A DNA stretch of 64,000 nucleotides from CAWHMS01 sp963830495 (GCA_963830495.1 CAWHMS010000002.1:1364001-1428000); one strand, 5' to 3'; shown: positions 48,405-58,058, counted from the stretch's first letter. The notes: generated by a model not told the origin, from the letters alone. A program made the numbers and translations.

Positions 48405-51167
48405 ATGCTGAACCGAGGTTCCCCCGCCACTAGGCTGAACTCGGTTGGACGGGGGTCGAGCCTGAAAGCAAGGTGCCTTGCTGTGCTGTCGACCGGAACG
48501 GTCACTCGGGTCGACGTGAGTGGATCCGCGCCCGCTGACCTGCTGGCGACGAAGCTGGCCATCCCGCAGCCGCCACCCGGACTTGTCACGCGGTCGCGTC
48601 TGGTCCAACGTCTGGACGAGGGTGCCTCCGATCGCGTCACGTTGGTGAGCGCTGGCCCCGGCTGGGGCAAGACGATGTTGGCTGCGAGCTGGGCGAACAC
48701 GCTCCCTTCGTCGCAGCCGCTGGCCTGGCTCTCCCTGGACTCCTACGACAACGATCCCGTGCTCTTCTGGGCCTACCTGCTGTCGGCGATCCGGGCCGCC
48801 GGCGAAGTCGTCGGCGGATCACTGAGCAACCTGGCCATCAACCCGCCCATCGGCCAGGAGGTGCTGCGCCGGATCATCGTGGGACTCGGCAAGATCGAGC
48901 GGCCGCTGGTCCTCGTGCTGGACGACTTCGGCGAGATCCACAACCCCGACATTCTGGAGGGGGTCGCAGGTCTGTTGAGACACCCGATGCCGCTGCGGCT
49001 CGTTCTCCTTACCCGGACCGACCCGCGGCTGCCGCTGTACCGGTTGCGCGTCGAAGGCAAACTGAGCGAGATCCGCGTGGCTGACCTCGCCTTCACCGAA
49101 GACGAAGCCAGCGCCCTCCTGCACCGGAGCGGGGTCACCCTCACCACGCACCTGACCCGTCGGGTCATGGAACGGACGGAGGGCTGGGCCGTCGGGCTTC
49201 GGTTGGCGGCACTCTTCGCTGCGCAGCCGGGTCAGGCGGATCGGATCGAGGAGTTCACTGGCGACGAGGGTGCTGTGGCGGAGTACCTCCTCGAGGAGGT
49301 ACTTGCGGAGGTGTCGCCGGAGCAGCGAAGCTTCCTGCTGCGCACGGCCGTCGCGGACCGTCTGTGCGCTGAGCTGGCGGACGAGCTCTGTGACTCCAAC
49401 GGCGGGCAGCGGCAGTTGGAGGAGCTGGCACAGGCCAACGCGTTCGTCGTCGCGTTGGGGCCAGGGCATCGCTGGTTCCGCTACCACCCGCTGATGGCAG
49501 AGCTGCTTCGCTATCGACTTCTGCTGGACGAGCCCGCGCTGGTCCCCGAACTGCACCGGCGGGCAGCGCACTGGTTCGCGGCCAGGAGTGAGGCGCTGGA
49601 GGCGGTCCGGCACGCGGTGCGCGCTCAAGACTGGCAGCTGGTGGGCGAGCTCATCGTCACGCTAGCGGCCGTCCGTGCTGTCTCGGGCGAGCGGCAGGCG
49701 TTCGACGCTCTGCTCGCCGATATCCCCGTCCACGAGTTCCAGACCAGCCCGGAGCTGCGGCTGTGCGCCGCCCTCCGCTGCTTCATTGCTCGGGACTACA
49801 TCGGGTTCGCCAGCCAGGTCGATCAAGCCCGCGCGATGGCGGCCGAACGCCCAACCACGACGCTCGGTGCGACACAGGTGTTCCTGCGGGTTGCCGATCT
49901 CGTCCTTGCTCGGCTCAGCGGAGACATCAGCGGTCTCATCGAGGCCAGCAAGGAGCTCCTGGGTTGGGGGCTCGTGGGGGACGGGTTCGGGCATCGGGCT
50001 GCCGCGCAGTATCAATCCGTGGCGGTGAGCAATCTCGGTGTGGGGCTGGTGTGGTCCGCGCGCGACAAGGAGGCAGACCCGCACCTGCACGCAGCGCTGA
50101 GTTCGGCTACCGAAAGTGGCACCGACCTGACGCTCGTCAACAGCTACGCGTACCTCGGGCTGCTGGAGCTGACCCGAGGTCAGGTGGGAGCCGCACATAC
50201 CTATGCCTCGCACGGTTTGGAGCTGGCCGAGCGCAGTGGGGGCATCGAGCTCGCGCAAAGCATCATGATCTTCGCGGTTCTGGCGGCGGTCGAGCTCGAG
50301 CACCACGACGTGGCGGCAGCGCAGACACACCTGGACGCAGCGCTGGCCGCGCTTCACAACGACCCCGAACCGACGTCCGGCGTGGCTGTCCAAGCCCTCC
50401 AGGCGAGGCTTTTCCTGGACTCGGGACGGATCACGGCGGCCCGGGCAGCCATGACCCGGCTGCGCGCGGGCAGCCTCGACATCCAGCCGCCGGAGCTGCT
50501 CGCCGCCTGGCTTGCAACAACTGATGCCGAGATCGACCTGGCGACGGGCCAACCGGAGTCTGCCTGGGACCGTCTGTCTTCGTTTCTTGACGGACAGACC
50601 GTGGCCACCGACGGGCTGCGGACTTGCGCTGCGCGAGCGAGCCTGGCGCTGCGGCAGTTCGCCGCCGCCGCGGAGCTCGCGCGCTCCGTTGCCGACACGT
50701 CCACCAACCCGGTCGTTGGAGTCAGCGCGTGGCTGGTCGTGGCTGCTGCGGCCGATCAGCAGCGCGACGACCATCGGGCGCTCGCTGCGCTCGACCGCGC
50801 ACTTGAGCTCGCCGAACCTGACAACATCCGGCGGCCGTTCGTGGTGCTCGCCCATCCTCGGCTCGGATCCATCTTGCGGCACCGCCTCCGGCTCGGAACG
50901 GGCGGACCGTTCGCCACGGGGGTGGCCGCCGACCTCGACAGCGGCGGGCCGGCCGCAGCGCTCCCGCCCGTGAGCGAACCGTTGACGGACCGTGAACGAG
51001 TCGTCTTAAGCCACTTGGCGACGCTGCAGACCAATGGCGAAATCGCTGTCGAGCTGTGCATATCGGTCAACACGGTCAAAGCGCACGCGCGCACTGCCTA
51101 CCGCAAGCTGAACGCGTCGAACCGTCGCGAGGCGGTCAAGCGGGCACGTGACCTGGGGATCATCTAG
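48405..51167 (+). CDS. MalT-like LuxR-family ATP-dependent regulator
   Basis: The protein of about 920 residues opens with LLATKLAIPQPPPGLVTRSRL, the usual start of MalT/LAL-type regulators. It has Walker A SAGPGWGKT at about residues 82-90, Walker B LVLVLDDFGEI, a long TPR-like region, and a C-terminal LuxR domain (LTDRERVVLSHLATLQTNGE and ELCISVNTVKAHARTAYRKL). The start could be ATG 48405 or GTG 48483. It is divergent from the tiny gene pair and upstream of DUF7144 and DUF6325 genes, and probably controls them. The inducer is unknown. Confidence 0.88.
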   Translation: MLNRGSPATRLNSVGRGSSLKARCLAVLSTGTVTRVDVSGSAPADLLATKLAIPQPPPGLVTRSRLVQRLDEGASDRVTLVSAGPGWGKTMLAASWANTLPSSQPLAWLSLDSYDNDPVLFWAYLLSAIRAAGEVVGGSLSNLAINPPIGQEVLRRIIVGLGKIERPLVLVLDDFGEIHNPDILEGVAGLLRHPMPLRLVLLTRTDPRLPLYRLRVEGKLSEIRVADLAFTEDEASALLHRSGVTLTTHLTRRVMERTEGWAVGLRLAALFAAQPGQADRIEEFTGDEGAVAEYLLEEVLAEVSPEQRSFLLRTAVADRLCAELADELCDSNGGQRQLEELAQANAFVVALGPGHRWFRYHPLMAELLRYRLLLDEPALVPELHRRAAHWFAARSEALEAVRHAVRAQDWQLVGELIVTLAAVRAVSGERQAFDALLADIPVHEFQTSPELRLCAALRCFIARDYIGFASQVDQARAMAAERPTTTLGATQVFLRVADLVLARLSGDISGLIEASKELLGWGLVGDGFGHRAAAQYQSVAVSNLGVGLVWSARDKEADPHLHAALSSATESGTDLTLVNSYAYLGLLELTRGQVGAAHTYASHGLELAERSGGIELAQSIMIFAVLAAVELEHHDVAAAQTHLDAALAALHNDPEPTSGVAVQALQARLFLDSGRITAARAAMTRLRAGSLDIQPPELLAAWLATTDAEIDLATGQPESAWDRLSSFLDGQTVATDGLRTCAARASLALRQFAAAAELARSVADTSTNPVVGVSAWLVVAAAADQQRDDHRALAALDRALELAEPDNIRRPFVVLAHPRLGSILRHRLRLGTGGPFATGVAADLDSGGPAAALPPVSEPLTDRERVVLSHLATLQTNGEIAVELCISVNTVKAHARTAYRKLNASNRREAVKRARDLGII

Positions 51168-51259
51168 GCACCGCTCACCGATCACCCCTTCCGGATGAGG
51201 CGCAACGAGGCGCACAGGCGCAACAGTGAGGACACCTTCTGTGGGAGAAAGGGGTCATC

Positions 51260-51712
51260 ATGACGTATTCCTCAGAGCCGGTCTCGGATAGACGGGGCCA
51301 ATCGACCGCGGGTGTTCCCGAAGCGACTGGCTGGACGGGGTGGATCGCCTTCGCCGGCGTGATGATGGTGCTGCTGGGCACATTCCACGCAATCGAGGGT
51401 CTTGTCGCGATCTTCGACGACGGCTACTACCTGGTGAGCCAGGAAGGGCTGGTCGTCAGCGTCGACTACACCGGATGGGGCTGGGCGCACCTCCTGCTCG
51501 GCATCATCGTGGCGCTGGCAGGTGTGTCGTTGTTCGCAGGACGCATGTGGGCTCGCATCGTCGCCGTCTTGGCGTCGATGCTCAGCGCCGTCGTCAACAT
51601 CGTGTTCTTCGCCGCCTTCCCGTTCTGGTCGGCGACCATGATCGTCCTCAACATCCTCATCATCTGGGCCGTCATGGTGCATGGCTCGGAGATGAAGTCC
51701 GACGAGTACTGA
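51260..51712 (+). CDS. DUF7144-like four-span membrane protein
   Basis: The 150-residue protein has a polar N-terminus and four transmembrane helices (about residues 27-50, 75-95, 98-118 and 122-142). GWTGWIAFAGVMMVLLGTFH and GWGWAHLLLGIIVALAGVSL are typical of this actinobacterial family. No function is known; members often lie near stress or LuxR genes, as here. GGGAGAAAGG precedes the ATG. The DUF6325 gene follows 12 bases later. Confidence 0.8.
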   Translation: MTYSSEPVSDRRGQSTAGVPEATGWTGWIAFAGVMMVLLGTFHAIEGLVAIFDDGYYLVSQEGLVVSVDYTGWGWAHLLLGIIVALAGVSLFAGRMWARIVAVLASMLSAVVNIVFFAAFPFWSATMIVLNILIIWAVMVHGSEMKSDEY

Positions 51713-51724
51713 GGGGTTACGGAG

Positions 51725-52264
51725 ATGTCGATAGGACCGGTTCAGCTCCTCGTACTGGGTTTCAAGCACCCGCAGTTCCACGGCGAGATCATCGCCGAGC
51801 TCGAGCGTCTTCGAGAGAGTGACACAGTCAGGGTGATCGACGCCTTGGCCGTCTACAAGGACGCCGCAGGGGAGATCGAGGTCGAACACCTGAGCAACCT
51901 CTCGCTGGACGAGGCGCGTGAGCTCGGGAGCAAGGTCGGCGCCCTGCTCGGACTGGGCATCGACGGCGAGGAGGGGATGGTGGCGGGCGCGTTGGCCGGG
52001 GCGTCAGCAGCCGAGGACGGCTTCGATGTCTTCGACGACGATGACGCCTGGGACGTGATCGAGGAGATCCCCAACGATTCCGCTGCTGCGCTGCTGCTCA
52101 TCGAGCATCACTGGGCGGTGCCGCTACGAGACGCGATCGCGCGTGCCGGAGGTTTCCGTCTGAGCGACGGCTTCATCAGCCCGCTCGACCTGGTGGCAAT
52201 CGGGCTGCTGTCAGCCGAGGAAGCCAAAGAACTGCACGAGCTGGAGGTGGCGGGCGCCGCCTGA
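51725..52264 (+). CDS. DUF6325-like protein
   Basis: The 179-residue acidic protein starts GPVQLLVLGFKHPQFHGEII and has VRVIDALAVYKDAAGEIEVE, the pattern of DUF6325. A short glycine-rich segment (about residues 70-100) and LLLIEHHWAVPLRDAIARAG follow. It is probably soluble or peripheral. It is in one operon with the DUF7144 gene and perhaps with the tiny arginine-rich gene that follows. Function unknown. Confidence 0.75.
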   Translation: MSIGPVQLLVLGFKHPQFHGEIIAELERLRESDTVRVIDALAVYKDAAGEIEVEHLSNLSLDEARELGSKVGALLGLGIDGEEGMVAGALAGASAAEDGFDVFDDDDAWDVIEEIPNDSAAALLLIEHHWAVPLRDAIARAGGFRLSDGFISPLDLVAIGLLSAEEAKELHELEVAGAA

Positions 52265-52310
52265 TATCGGCGGCTTGCCCGGTCTCCCGAGTACGGTAAG
52301 GAGGTGCGGC

Positions 52311-52382
52311 ATGATCGGATCGCGTCGGGTCGCGCGACGTTCGTCGCGGCGCACGGTGCGCCGCGTTCAGCGGCGCCGCTGA
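52311..52382 (+). CDS. Arginine-rich microprotein, 23 residues
   Basis: The reading frame starts MIGSRRVARRSS and ends VRRVQRRR, with 11 arginines in 23 residues. It has a perfect Shine-Dalgarno sequence AAGGAGGTG at 52298-52306, six bases from GGAGG to the ATG. It follows the DUF6325 gene by 46 bases. DUF6325-type loci in other actinobacteria often end with short basic proteins, which this may be. It may bind nucleic acid or membrane. It is too short for homology alone to settle. Confidence 0.5.
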   Translation: MIGSRRVARRSSRRTVRRVQRRR

Positions 52383-52413
52383 GGAGCCCTAGTCACACGC
52401 GCCTCGGGCCTGC

Positions 52414-54420
52414 ATGACGGCGCCGCCGCAGGCGGAGGTTCTGACCCAGCGACGGATCTGGGTCATCTTCGGCGGCCTGATGCTGGCGATGATGCTGGCG
52501 GCCCTCGACCAGACCATCGTGGCGACGGCGCTGCCGACGATCGTGCGGGACCTCGGTGGCGCGGACCACCTGTCCTGGGTCGTCACGGCATACCTGCTGG
52601 CGGCGACCGTCACGACCCCGCTGTGGGGCAAGTTCGGTGACCTGTTCGGACGTCGTACCGTCTTCCTCGTCTGCATCATCGTCTTCCTCGTCGGCTCCGG
52701 TCTGGCGGGCACGTCGCAGGACATGACCCAGCTGATCCTCTACCGGGGGTTGCAGGGGGTCGGTGGCGGCGGCTTGATGGTGCTGGCGCAGGCGATCATC
52801 GGTGATGTGGTGCCGCCGCGCGAGCGCGGCCGCTACCAGGGCGCGTTCGGGGCTGTCTTCGGGGTGGCGAGCGTCGCGGGTCCGCTGCTGGGTGGCTTCT
52901 TCGTCGACAACCTGAGCTGGCGCTGGGTCTTCTACGTCAACCTGCCGATCGGGATCATGGCGCTGGTCGCCGTGACACTCGTGCTGCCGGCGCACGCCCC
53001 GACGGCCACGCCGGTCATCGACTATCTCGGCATCCTGCTGCTCGGGGGCGCAGCCACCTGCGTCGTACTCGTGACGAGCCTCGGGGGCACTGTCTGGGCG
53101 TGGGGTTCGGCGCGGGTGATCGGGCTGTCTGTCGTCGCGGCGGTCGCGGTGGTGGCGCTTGTCTTCGTCGAGCGACGGGCAAGGGAGCCGGTGCTGCCGC
53201 TGCGACTCTTCGGCAACGTGGTCTTCCGCACCTCGTCGGCGGTCGGCTTCGTGGTCGGCTTCGCGATGTTCGGCGCGATCACCTTCCTGCCGCTCTACCT
53301 GCAGCAGGTCCAGGGCGCGAGTCCCACCAGCTCTGGCCTGCGCATGGTGCCGATGATGGCGGGCCTGCTGATCACGTCCATCGCGAGCGGGCAGATCATC
53401 ACCCGGACCGGCCGCTACAAGGTGTTTCCGATCCTCGGCTGTGGAGTCTTCACCCTCGCCCTGTGGCTGATGTCGCGGATGGGCCGCGACACCTCAGCCT
53501 GGGAGTCCGGCTTCTTCATGTTCCTCTTCGGCATCGGGCTCGGGCTCGTCATGCAGGTGCTGGTGCTGGCGGTGCAGAACGCCGTGGAGTATCGCGATCT
53601 CGGTACGGCGACCAGTGGCGCCACGTTCTTCCGCTCGATCGGCAGTGCCGTGGGCGTGGCCGTCTTCGGCACCGTCTTCACCGCCCGCCTCACGGGTCAG
53701 CTCGACTCCGGCACCCCCGCGGATGCGACGGGCCGATGTTCCTCAGATGCGCTCAGGGCGTCGGCAGAGGGGCTGGCCGGCTGCCCGGCCGAGGTGCAGA
53801 CCTGGTTCCTGGACGGCTACGCCGAGGCGATCCAGACGGTGTTCCTGGCCGCCGTGCCTGTCGGGCTGCTCGCCTTCGCACTGGCCTGGATGATCCCCGA
53901 GGTGCGGCTCCGGACCGCGGCGAGCCAGCCCGACTTCGGGCACTCACTGGGCCTGGCCAGCGACCGGAGCTCGCTGGAAGAGCTGCGGCTGTTGCTGTGG
54001 CGCTCACTGGGCAGGGAGAGCAGGCTGCGTGCCTGGGAGATTTTGGCCGAGCGGTCGGGGAGTGCGCTGACGCGGGGCGAGTGCTGGATGGTCACGCGGG
54101 TGGCCGAGCTCGGCTCCCGTCCGCTGGCGGTGATGGCGGAGGCGTCCGAGACGCCGTCCGCGATGGTGGAACGGGTCGCCGAGAGCCTGCGCGACCGCGG
54201 CATGATCACGCTGCAGGACGGTACGGCGGTCATCACGGCAGCCGGCGAGGCGGAGGCGGCGCGGCTGGTCGAGACGCAGCGGGCGGTGATCCGCGCCCTC
54301 ATCGACGAGTGGCCAGGTGAGACCGAGCCAGACGTCGAGGAGCTCGTCGAGGACATCGCGCGGCGGCTGGCCACAGGTGACGACCAGGAGGCGGTGCTGG
54401 CCACCGGCAGCCGCACATAG
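52414..54420 (+). CDS. DHA2-family MFS efflux pump with C-terminal winged-helix domain
   Basis: The 668-residue protein has a 14-span drug:H+ antiporter domain (EmrB/QacA type) with motif A GKFGDLFGRRT and motif C in AVFGVASVAGPLLGGFFVD, over about residues 1-500. A soluble C-terminal domain of about 150 residues follows, with ALTRGECWMVTRVAELGSRP and VERVAESLRDRGMITLQDGT, like a MarR winged helix. Such pump-regulator fusions occur in actinobacteria. The domain may sense the drug or regulate the gene. It starts 31 bases after the microprotein. Confidence 0.9.
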   Translation: MTAPPQAEVLTQRRIWVIFGGLMLAMMLAALDQTIVATALPTIVRDLGGADHLSWVVTAYLLAATVTTPLWGKFGDLFGRRTVFLVCIIVFLVGSGLAGTSQDMTQLILYRGLQGVGGGGLMVLAQAIIGDVVPPRERGRYQGAFGAVFGVASVAGPLLGGFFVDNLSWRWVFYVNLPIGIMALVAVTLVLPAHAPTATPVIDYLGILLLGGAATCVVLVTSLGGTVWAWGSARVIGLSVVAAVAVVALVFVERRAREPVLPLRLFGNVVFRTSSAVGFVVGFAMFGAITFLPLYLQQVQGASPTSSGLRMVPMMAGLLITSIASGQIITRTGRYKVFPILGCGVFTLALWLMSRMGRDTSAWESGFFMFLFGIGLGLVMQVLVLAVQNAVEYRDLGTATSGATFFRSIGSAVGVAVFGTVFTARLTGQLDSGTPADATGRCSSDALRASAEGLAGCPAEVQTWFLDGYAEAIQTVFLAAVPVGLLAFALAWMIPEVRLRTAASQPDFGHSLGLASDRSSLEELRLLLWRSLGRESRLRAWEILAERSGSALTRGECWMVTRVAELGSRPLAVMAEASETPSAMVERVAESLRDRGMITLQDGTAVITAAGEAEAARLVETQRAVIRALIDEWPGETEPDVEELVEDIARRLATGDDQEAVLATGSRT

Positions 54421-54500
54421 TCCTTTCAGGTCCGCCTCTGTCGTAGCCGGCCGTTGGGCCGCGCGACTACCGTGCGTAGATCCGTGTGTCGAACATTGGC

Positions 54501-55095
54501 TCAGAGTTCGACGAGGCCGGTCCGTTTGGCGAGCAGTGCAGCACGGACGCGATCCCGCGACTGGGTCTTGGCCAGCACGCTGCCGACATGGGTCTTGACG
54601 GTGCTCTCGGAGAGGAACAGGGTGGCTGCGATCTCGGCGTTGTTTGAGGCCGTCGCCGATGCAGCGGAGTACGTCGGCTCCCGGTCGGTCAGGTGGGACA
54701 GCGATGGGGCGGTCACCGGTTCGGGCTGGCTGTCCATGCCGATCCGCATCCTTGCCAGCACCCGCCCGGTCACGCTGGGCGACAGCACGGCGTCGCCCTC
54801 TGCGACCGCCCGGACGGCGCGGATCAGCTGCTCCCCGGAAGCAGGCTTGAGCAGGAAGCCGCTGGCTCCGGCGGCGACGGCGCCGAGCACGTACTCGCCT
54901 TCGTCGAACGTGGTGAGGATGAGCACGGCCGCCGGCTCGGCCGACGACGCATCGCGTCGCCTCCAGCCCGTCGATGCCGGGCATCCGGATATCCACGAGA
55001 GCCACGTCGATCGCCCGCCGCTCCGGTGGCTGTCCCATCCCGTAGGCGGCCCGGCCGCCGTCGCAGTCTCCGCCAGCGTCGGCGTACCGCCTCTT
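54501..55095 (-). pseudogene. Broken NarL/FixJ-type response regulator
   Basis: The minus strand holds, in two frames, VALVDIRMPGIDGLEATR with the phosphoacceptor aspartate, then VLILTTFDEGEYVLGAVAAG and SGFLLKPASGEQLIRAV, and finally a LuxR domain, NNAEIAATLFLSESTVKTHV. Frame changes occur between the aspartate and the next strand and inside the start of the LuxR domain (an A run at about 54641). The first 40 or so residues, with the acidic pocket, are missing. No histidine kinase is nearby. It is probably a decayed gene. Confidence 0.75.
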
Positions 55096-55424
55096 GCCGT
55101 CGTCAGCGCCACGGCAGGTGCGTCCACGATCCGCTGCTTCGCCTTCTGCGTGGCGTGCTTCGCCGGCCGACTCGCGCGGTTCGGCATCCTGGCCAGCGGC
55201 GTCGCCGCCGCGACGCTATAGACGGGCGGAGCCGGCGCGGACCCGAGAGCGAGATTGCTCCCGCACGTTCAAGGACGCGAGTCCTCCCGCGTGCCAGTCG
55301 GACACACACGAGTGAGCCGACGGCGGGCGGTCACGTTGCTGTAGGGCTACCGTCGAGAGAGGTTTGACGATCCGCCGATATGGGCCGGTGGGTCAGCGCC
55401 AACTGGAGAAGCGGGGTGTCACTG
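55096..55424. other. Gene-free stretch before the S8 peptidase
   Basis: Neither strand shows a supported gene in this 329-base interval. It separates the broken response regulator from the peptidase gene and presumably holds the peptidase promoter; no clear motif stands out. Confidence 0.4.
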
Positions 55425-57713
55425 ATGAGCCGGGTGATCAAGGTCTTCGTCCCATCGGACCGGCAGGACGAGGTCGTAGGGAGCGATGACGCGATCGAGA
55501 ACTACGACGCGTTTGTTGTGCTCGAGGTCTCCGATGCGCGGGCCGAGGCGCTTGGGCAGGAGCATTTGGTCGAGGACATCACCGATCAGTACGCGATTCC
55601 CGTTGGCGACGCGTTCGATGAGCACATCGACTCCACGATTCCGCGGGTCACACCTGGCGGGCGCGCTGCCAGCCATCCGGCATACAAGGGTGCAAAGAGG
55701 CTAGATCCCGGCGCCCACCATTATCTCGTCCAGTTCATCGGGCCGATCAAACCCCAGTGGCTGGCCGACGTACGCGCGACGGGCGCCACCGTCGTCGATA
55801 ATCACTTTGGCTTCACGGTGATCGTCAAGGCCACCGCGGACCAGATCGCCGAGCTGGTGGCGAAGCGGGAGGTGCGGTGGGCGGGGCACCTGCCGCCGTC
55901 TGCGCGAATTGGCCTGTCGTTGCGGGAAGTTGCGAGCCTGCCACGCACCAGACTGCTTTCGGAGTCCCTAGTGGTGGAGTTTTTCGAACCAGCCACAGCG
56001 CGGAAGTCGAAGCCCGCGCTACGCAAACTCGGGCTGAAGATCCTCAGTGACCGGTCGTCATCGGGCGTCCTGGTTCTTCAGCTTCCGGCCGGGACTGAGA
56101 GACAGCAGCAGAGGATCGTCGACGCGCTGGCCAGGGTGCACGGGGTGCGCATGGTACGGCGCAAGGCGATCAACCGGATCAGCAATGACGTCGCAGCGGG
56201 ACTCATGGCCGCCAACGGCCAGGAGTTCACGGGGCCGTTCGGTCTGGACGGAACGGGCGAGACCGTGGGGATATGTGACACAGGGCTGGATGTGGGATCG
56301 AGGACTCCTGCTCACCCGGACTTCGCCGACCGGATCAGGGTGGTCAAGAGCTATCCGATCCAGCCGGTGTTCAACCAGTACATCAACAACCCCGGCGGCG
56401 ACGACGGGGGAGCAGACTTGGACTCCGGGCACGGCACCCACGTTGCAGGATCGGTGCTTGGCGATGGTGCGGCGAGCTCGACGATCCCGGGGCAGACGGC
56501 CATCAGAGGGATCGCCCGCGGGTCCCGGTTGGTCTTCCAAGCGGTTGAGCAGGCATTGGACTGGAAGGATCCTCGCTTCCTTGCGCGGTACGGGCGGTAC
56601 CTACTCGCCGGCATCCCAGATGACCTGGTTGAGCTCTTCGACTATGCACGGAGACGCGGGGTACGGGTGCACACCAACTCCTGGGGCGGCGGCGACCCCG
56701 GTGTGTACGACCAGCAATCGCGGCAGGTGGACCAGTTCATCTGGGACCACCCCACCATGTGCATCCTTTTCGCCGCCGGGAACGACGGGTCGGACGCCGA
56801 CGGTGACGGTGCGATCAACCTGGGCTCGGTCACCTCACCAGGGACAGCCAAGAACTGCATCACCGTCGGCGCCTCTGAAAGCCTGCGGCGCGGCTTCGAC
56901 AGCGAGGAGTACGGTTCTTGGTGGCCTCGCGACTATCCCGCGCCGCCCTACAAGGACGCGCCGATGGCCGACGACGCGGATGACGTGGTGGCGTTCTCGA
57001 GTCGCGGACCCACCCAGGACGGGCGGATGAAGCCGGACGTCGTCGCGCCAGGCACCTGGATCCTGTCCACCAAGTCGACCATGCTCAGCTCCACCGCGAC
57101 GGGCTGGGCGCCGTTCCCTGGGTCGTCTCGCTACTTCTACATGGGCGGAACCAGTATGGCGACGCCCCTGACTGCCGGTGCCGTGGCAGCGTTGCGACAG
57201 TATCTGCGGCGCGACCATGCCCTGCAGAGGCCATCGGCCGCCCTACTCAAGGCCGCTCTGATCGCCGGTGCTGTCCGGCTGCCTGGCGTAGCCGCCGGTG
57301 GTGCGGTGGTTGACGCGCACCAGGGCTACGGACGGGTGGACCTGTCGTGGCTCATGCCCGCCGGTCGCTCGCTTTGGGTGCAGCAGAACCGGCGGGTGGA
57401 GACGGGCGAGAGCGACCGAGCGACAGTGAACGTGTCCGGTGGCTCCGAGTTGCGGATCGTGATGGCCTACAGCGACTTCCCCGGGGTGCCGCTGGTCAAC
57501 AACCTCAATCTGCTGGTAACGGAACCGAACGGGGTCGCACGGACGGGGAACACCGCCGAGGGAGCCCCAGCCGCCTTCGACACTGTCAACAACGTTGAGG
57601 TGGTCTCGGTGGCGGCGCCGGCTGTCGGCGAGTGGACGATCGACGTCATCGGCGCAAACGTGCCCGAGGGGCCACAACGTTTCGCCCTCGCGGTACTAGG
57701 ACCGCTCGTCTGA
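55425..57713 (+). CDS. S8 (subtilisin-like) serine peptidase without signal peptide
   Basis: The 762-residue protein has a large N-terminal domain of about 270 residues. The S8 catalytic domain follows with aspartate in CDTGLD (D285), histidine in GHGTHVAG (H336), the oxyanion asparagine in FAAGNDGS, and serine in GGTSMATP (S577). A C-terminal beta-sandwich follows from about residue 650. This layout is like Kp-43-type enzymes. The N-terminus SRVIKVFVPSDRQDEV has no signal peptide, so the enzyme may act inside the cell. I chose the ATG at 55425. Confidence 0.88.
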   Translation: MSRVIKVFVPSDRQDEVVGSDDAIENYDAFVVLEVSDARAEALGQEHLVEDITDQYAIPVGDAFDEHIDSTIPRVTPGGRAASHPAYKGAKRLDPGAHHYLVQFIGPIKPQWLADVRATGATVVDNHFGFTVIVKATADQIAELVAKREVRWAGHLPPSARIGLSLREVASLPRTRLLSESLVVEFFEPATARKSKPALRKLGLKILSDRSSSGVLVLQLPAGTERQQQRIVDALARVHGVRMVRRKAINRISNDVAAGLMAANGQEFTGPFGLDGTGETVGICDTGLDVGSRTPAHPDFADRIRVVKSYPIQPVFNQYINNPGGDDGGADLDSGHGTHVAGSVLGDGAASSTIPGQTAIRGIARGSRLVFQAVEQALDWKDPRFLARYGRYLLAGIPDDLVELFDYARRRGVRVHTNSWGGGDPGVYDQQSRQVDQFIWDHPTMCILFAAGNDGSDADGDGAINLGSVTSPGTAKNCITVGASESLRRGFDSEEYGSWWPRDYPAPPYKDAPMADDADDVVAFSSRGPTQDGRMKPDVVAPGTWILSTKSTMLSSTATGWAPFPGSSRYFYMGGTSMATPLTAGAVAALRQYLRRDHALQRPSAALLKAALIAGAVRLPGVAAGGAVVDAHQGYGRVDLSWLMPAGRSLWVQQNRRVETGESDRATVNVSGGSELRIVMAYSDFPGVPLVNNLNLLVTEPNGVARTGNTAEGAPAAFDTVNNVEVVSVAAPAVGEWTIDVIGANVPEGPQRFALAVLGPLV

Positions 57714-57771
57714 GCCGAACCGAAGAAGCGGCGGCACGAAGGTAACGATGTAGGTCTCGAGAACCCGCGGT

Positions 57772-57794
57772 AATGCATGTAAAATGCATGCATG
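57772..57794 (+). promoter_or_regulatory. Operator/promoter of the toxin-antitoxin pair
   Basis: TGCAT at 57774-57778 and ATGCA at 57784-57788 form an inverted repeat around a -10-like TAAAAT (57780-57785), which ends six bases before the antitoxin ATG. The mRNA is probably leaderless, and antitoxin bound here would block its own promoter. Confidence 0.55.
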
Positions 57795-58058
57795 GTTGCG
57801 CTCCAGATCCGGGACGTTCCCGATGACATCCGCCAGGCGCTGGCGGAGCGAGCAGCGGCGCGCGGACAGTCGTTACAGTCCTTCCTGTTGGCGCTCGTGA
57901 CGGACGAGGTCCGTCGGTCGACCAACCTGGCTTTGTTGGAGGGTTTCGGCGCTCGACGGGATGGCTCGCGGCTGTCGACTGTGCAGGTGACCGAAGCGCT
58001 CGACCAGGCCCGGGCCGAGCGCGAGTCCCTGAGCGGCGCCGAGAGCGATGCCGAGTGA
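57792..58058 (+). CDS. VapB/FitA-like antitoxin
   Basis: The 88-residue protein starts VALQIRDVPDDIRQALAERA and AARGQSLQSFLLALV, the ribbon-helix-helix DNA-binding form of FitA/VapB antitoxins. A C-terminal helix that would wrap the toxin follows. Its stop overlaps the toxin GTG by four bases. It should neutralise the PIN toxin and repress the operon through the inverted repeat at its start. Confidence 0.85.
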   Translation: MVALQIRDVPDDIRQALAERAAARGQSLQSFLLALVTDEVRRSTNLALLEGFGARRDGSRLSTVQVTEALDQARAERESLSGAESDAE

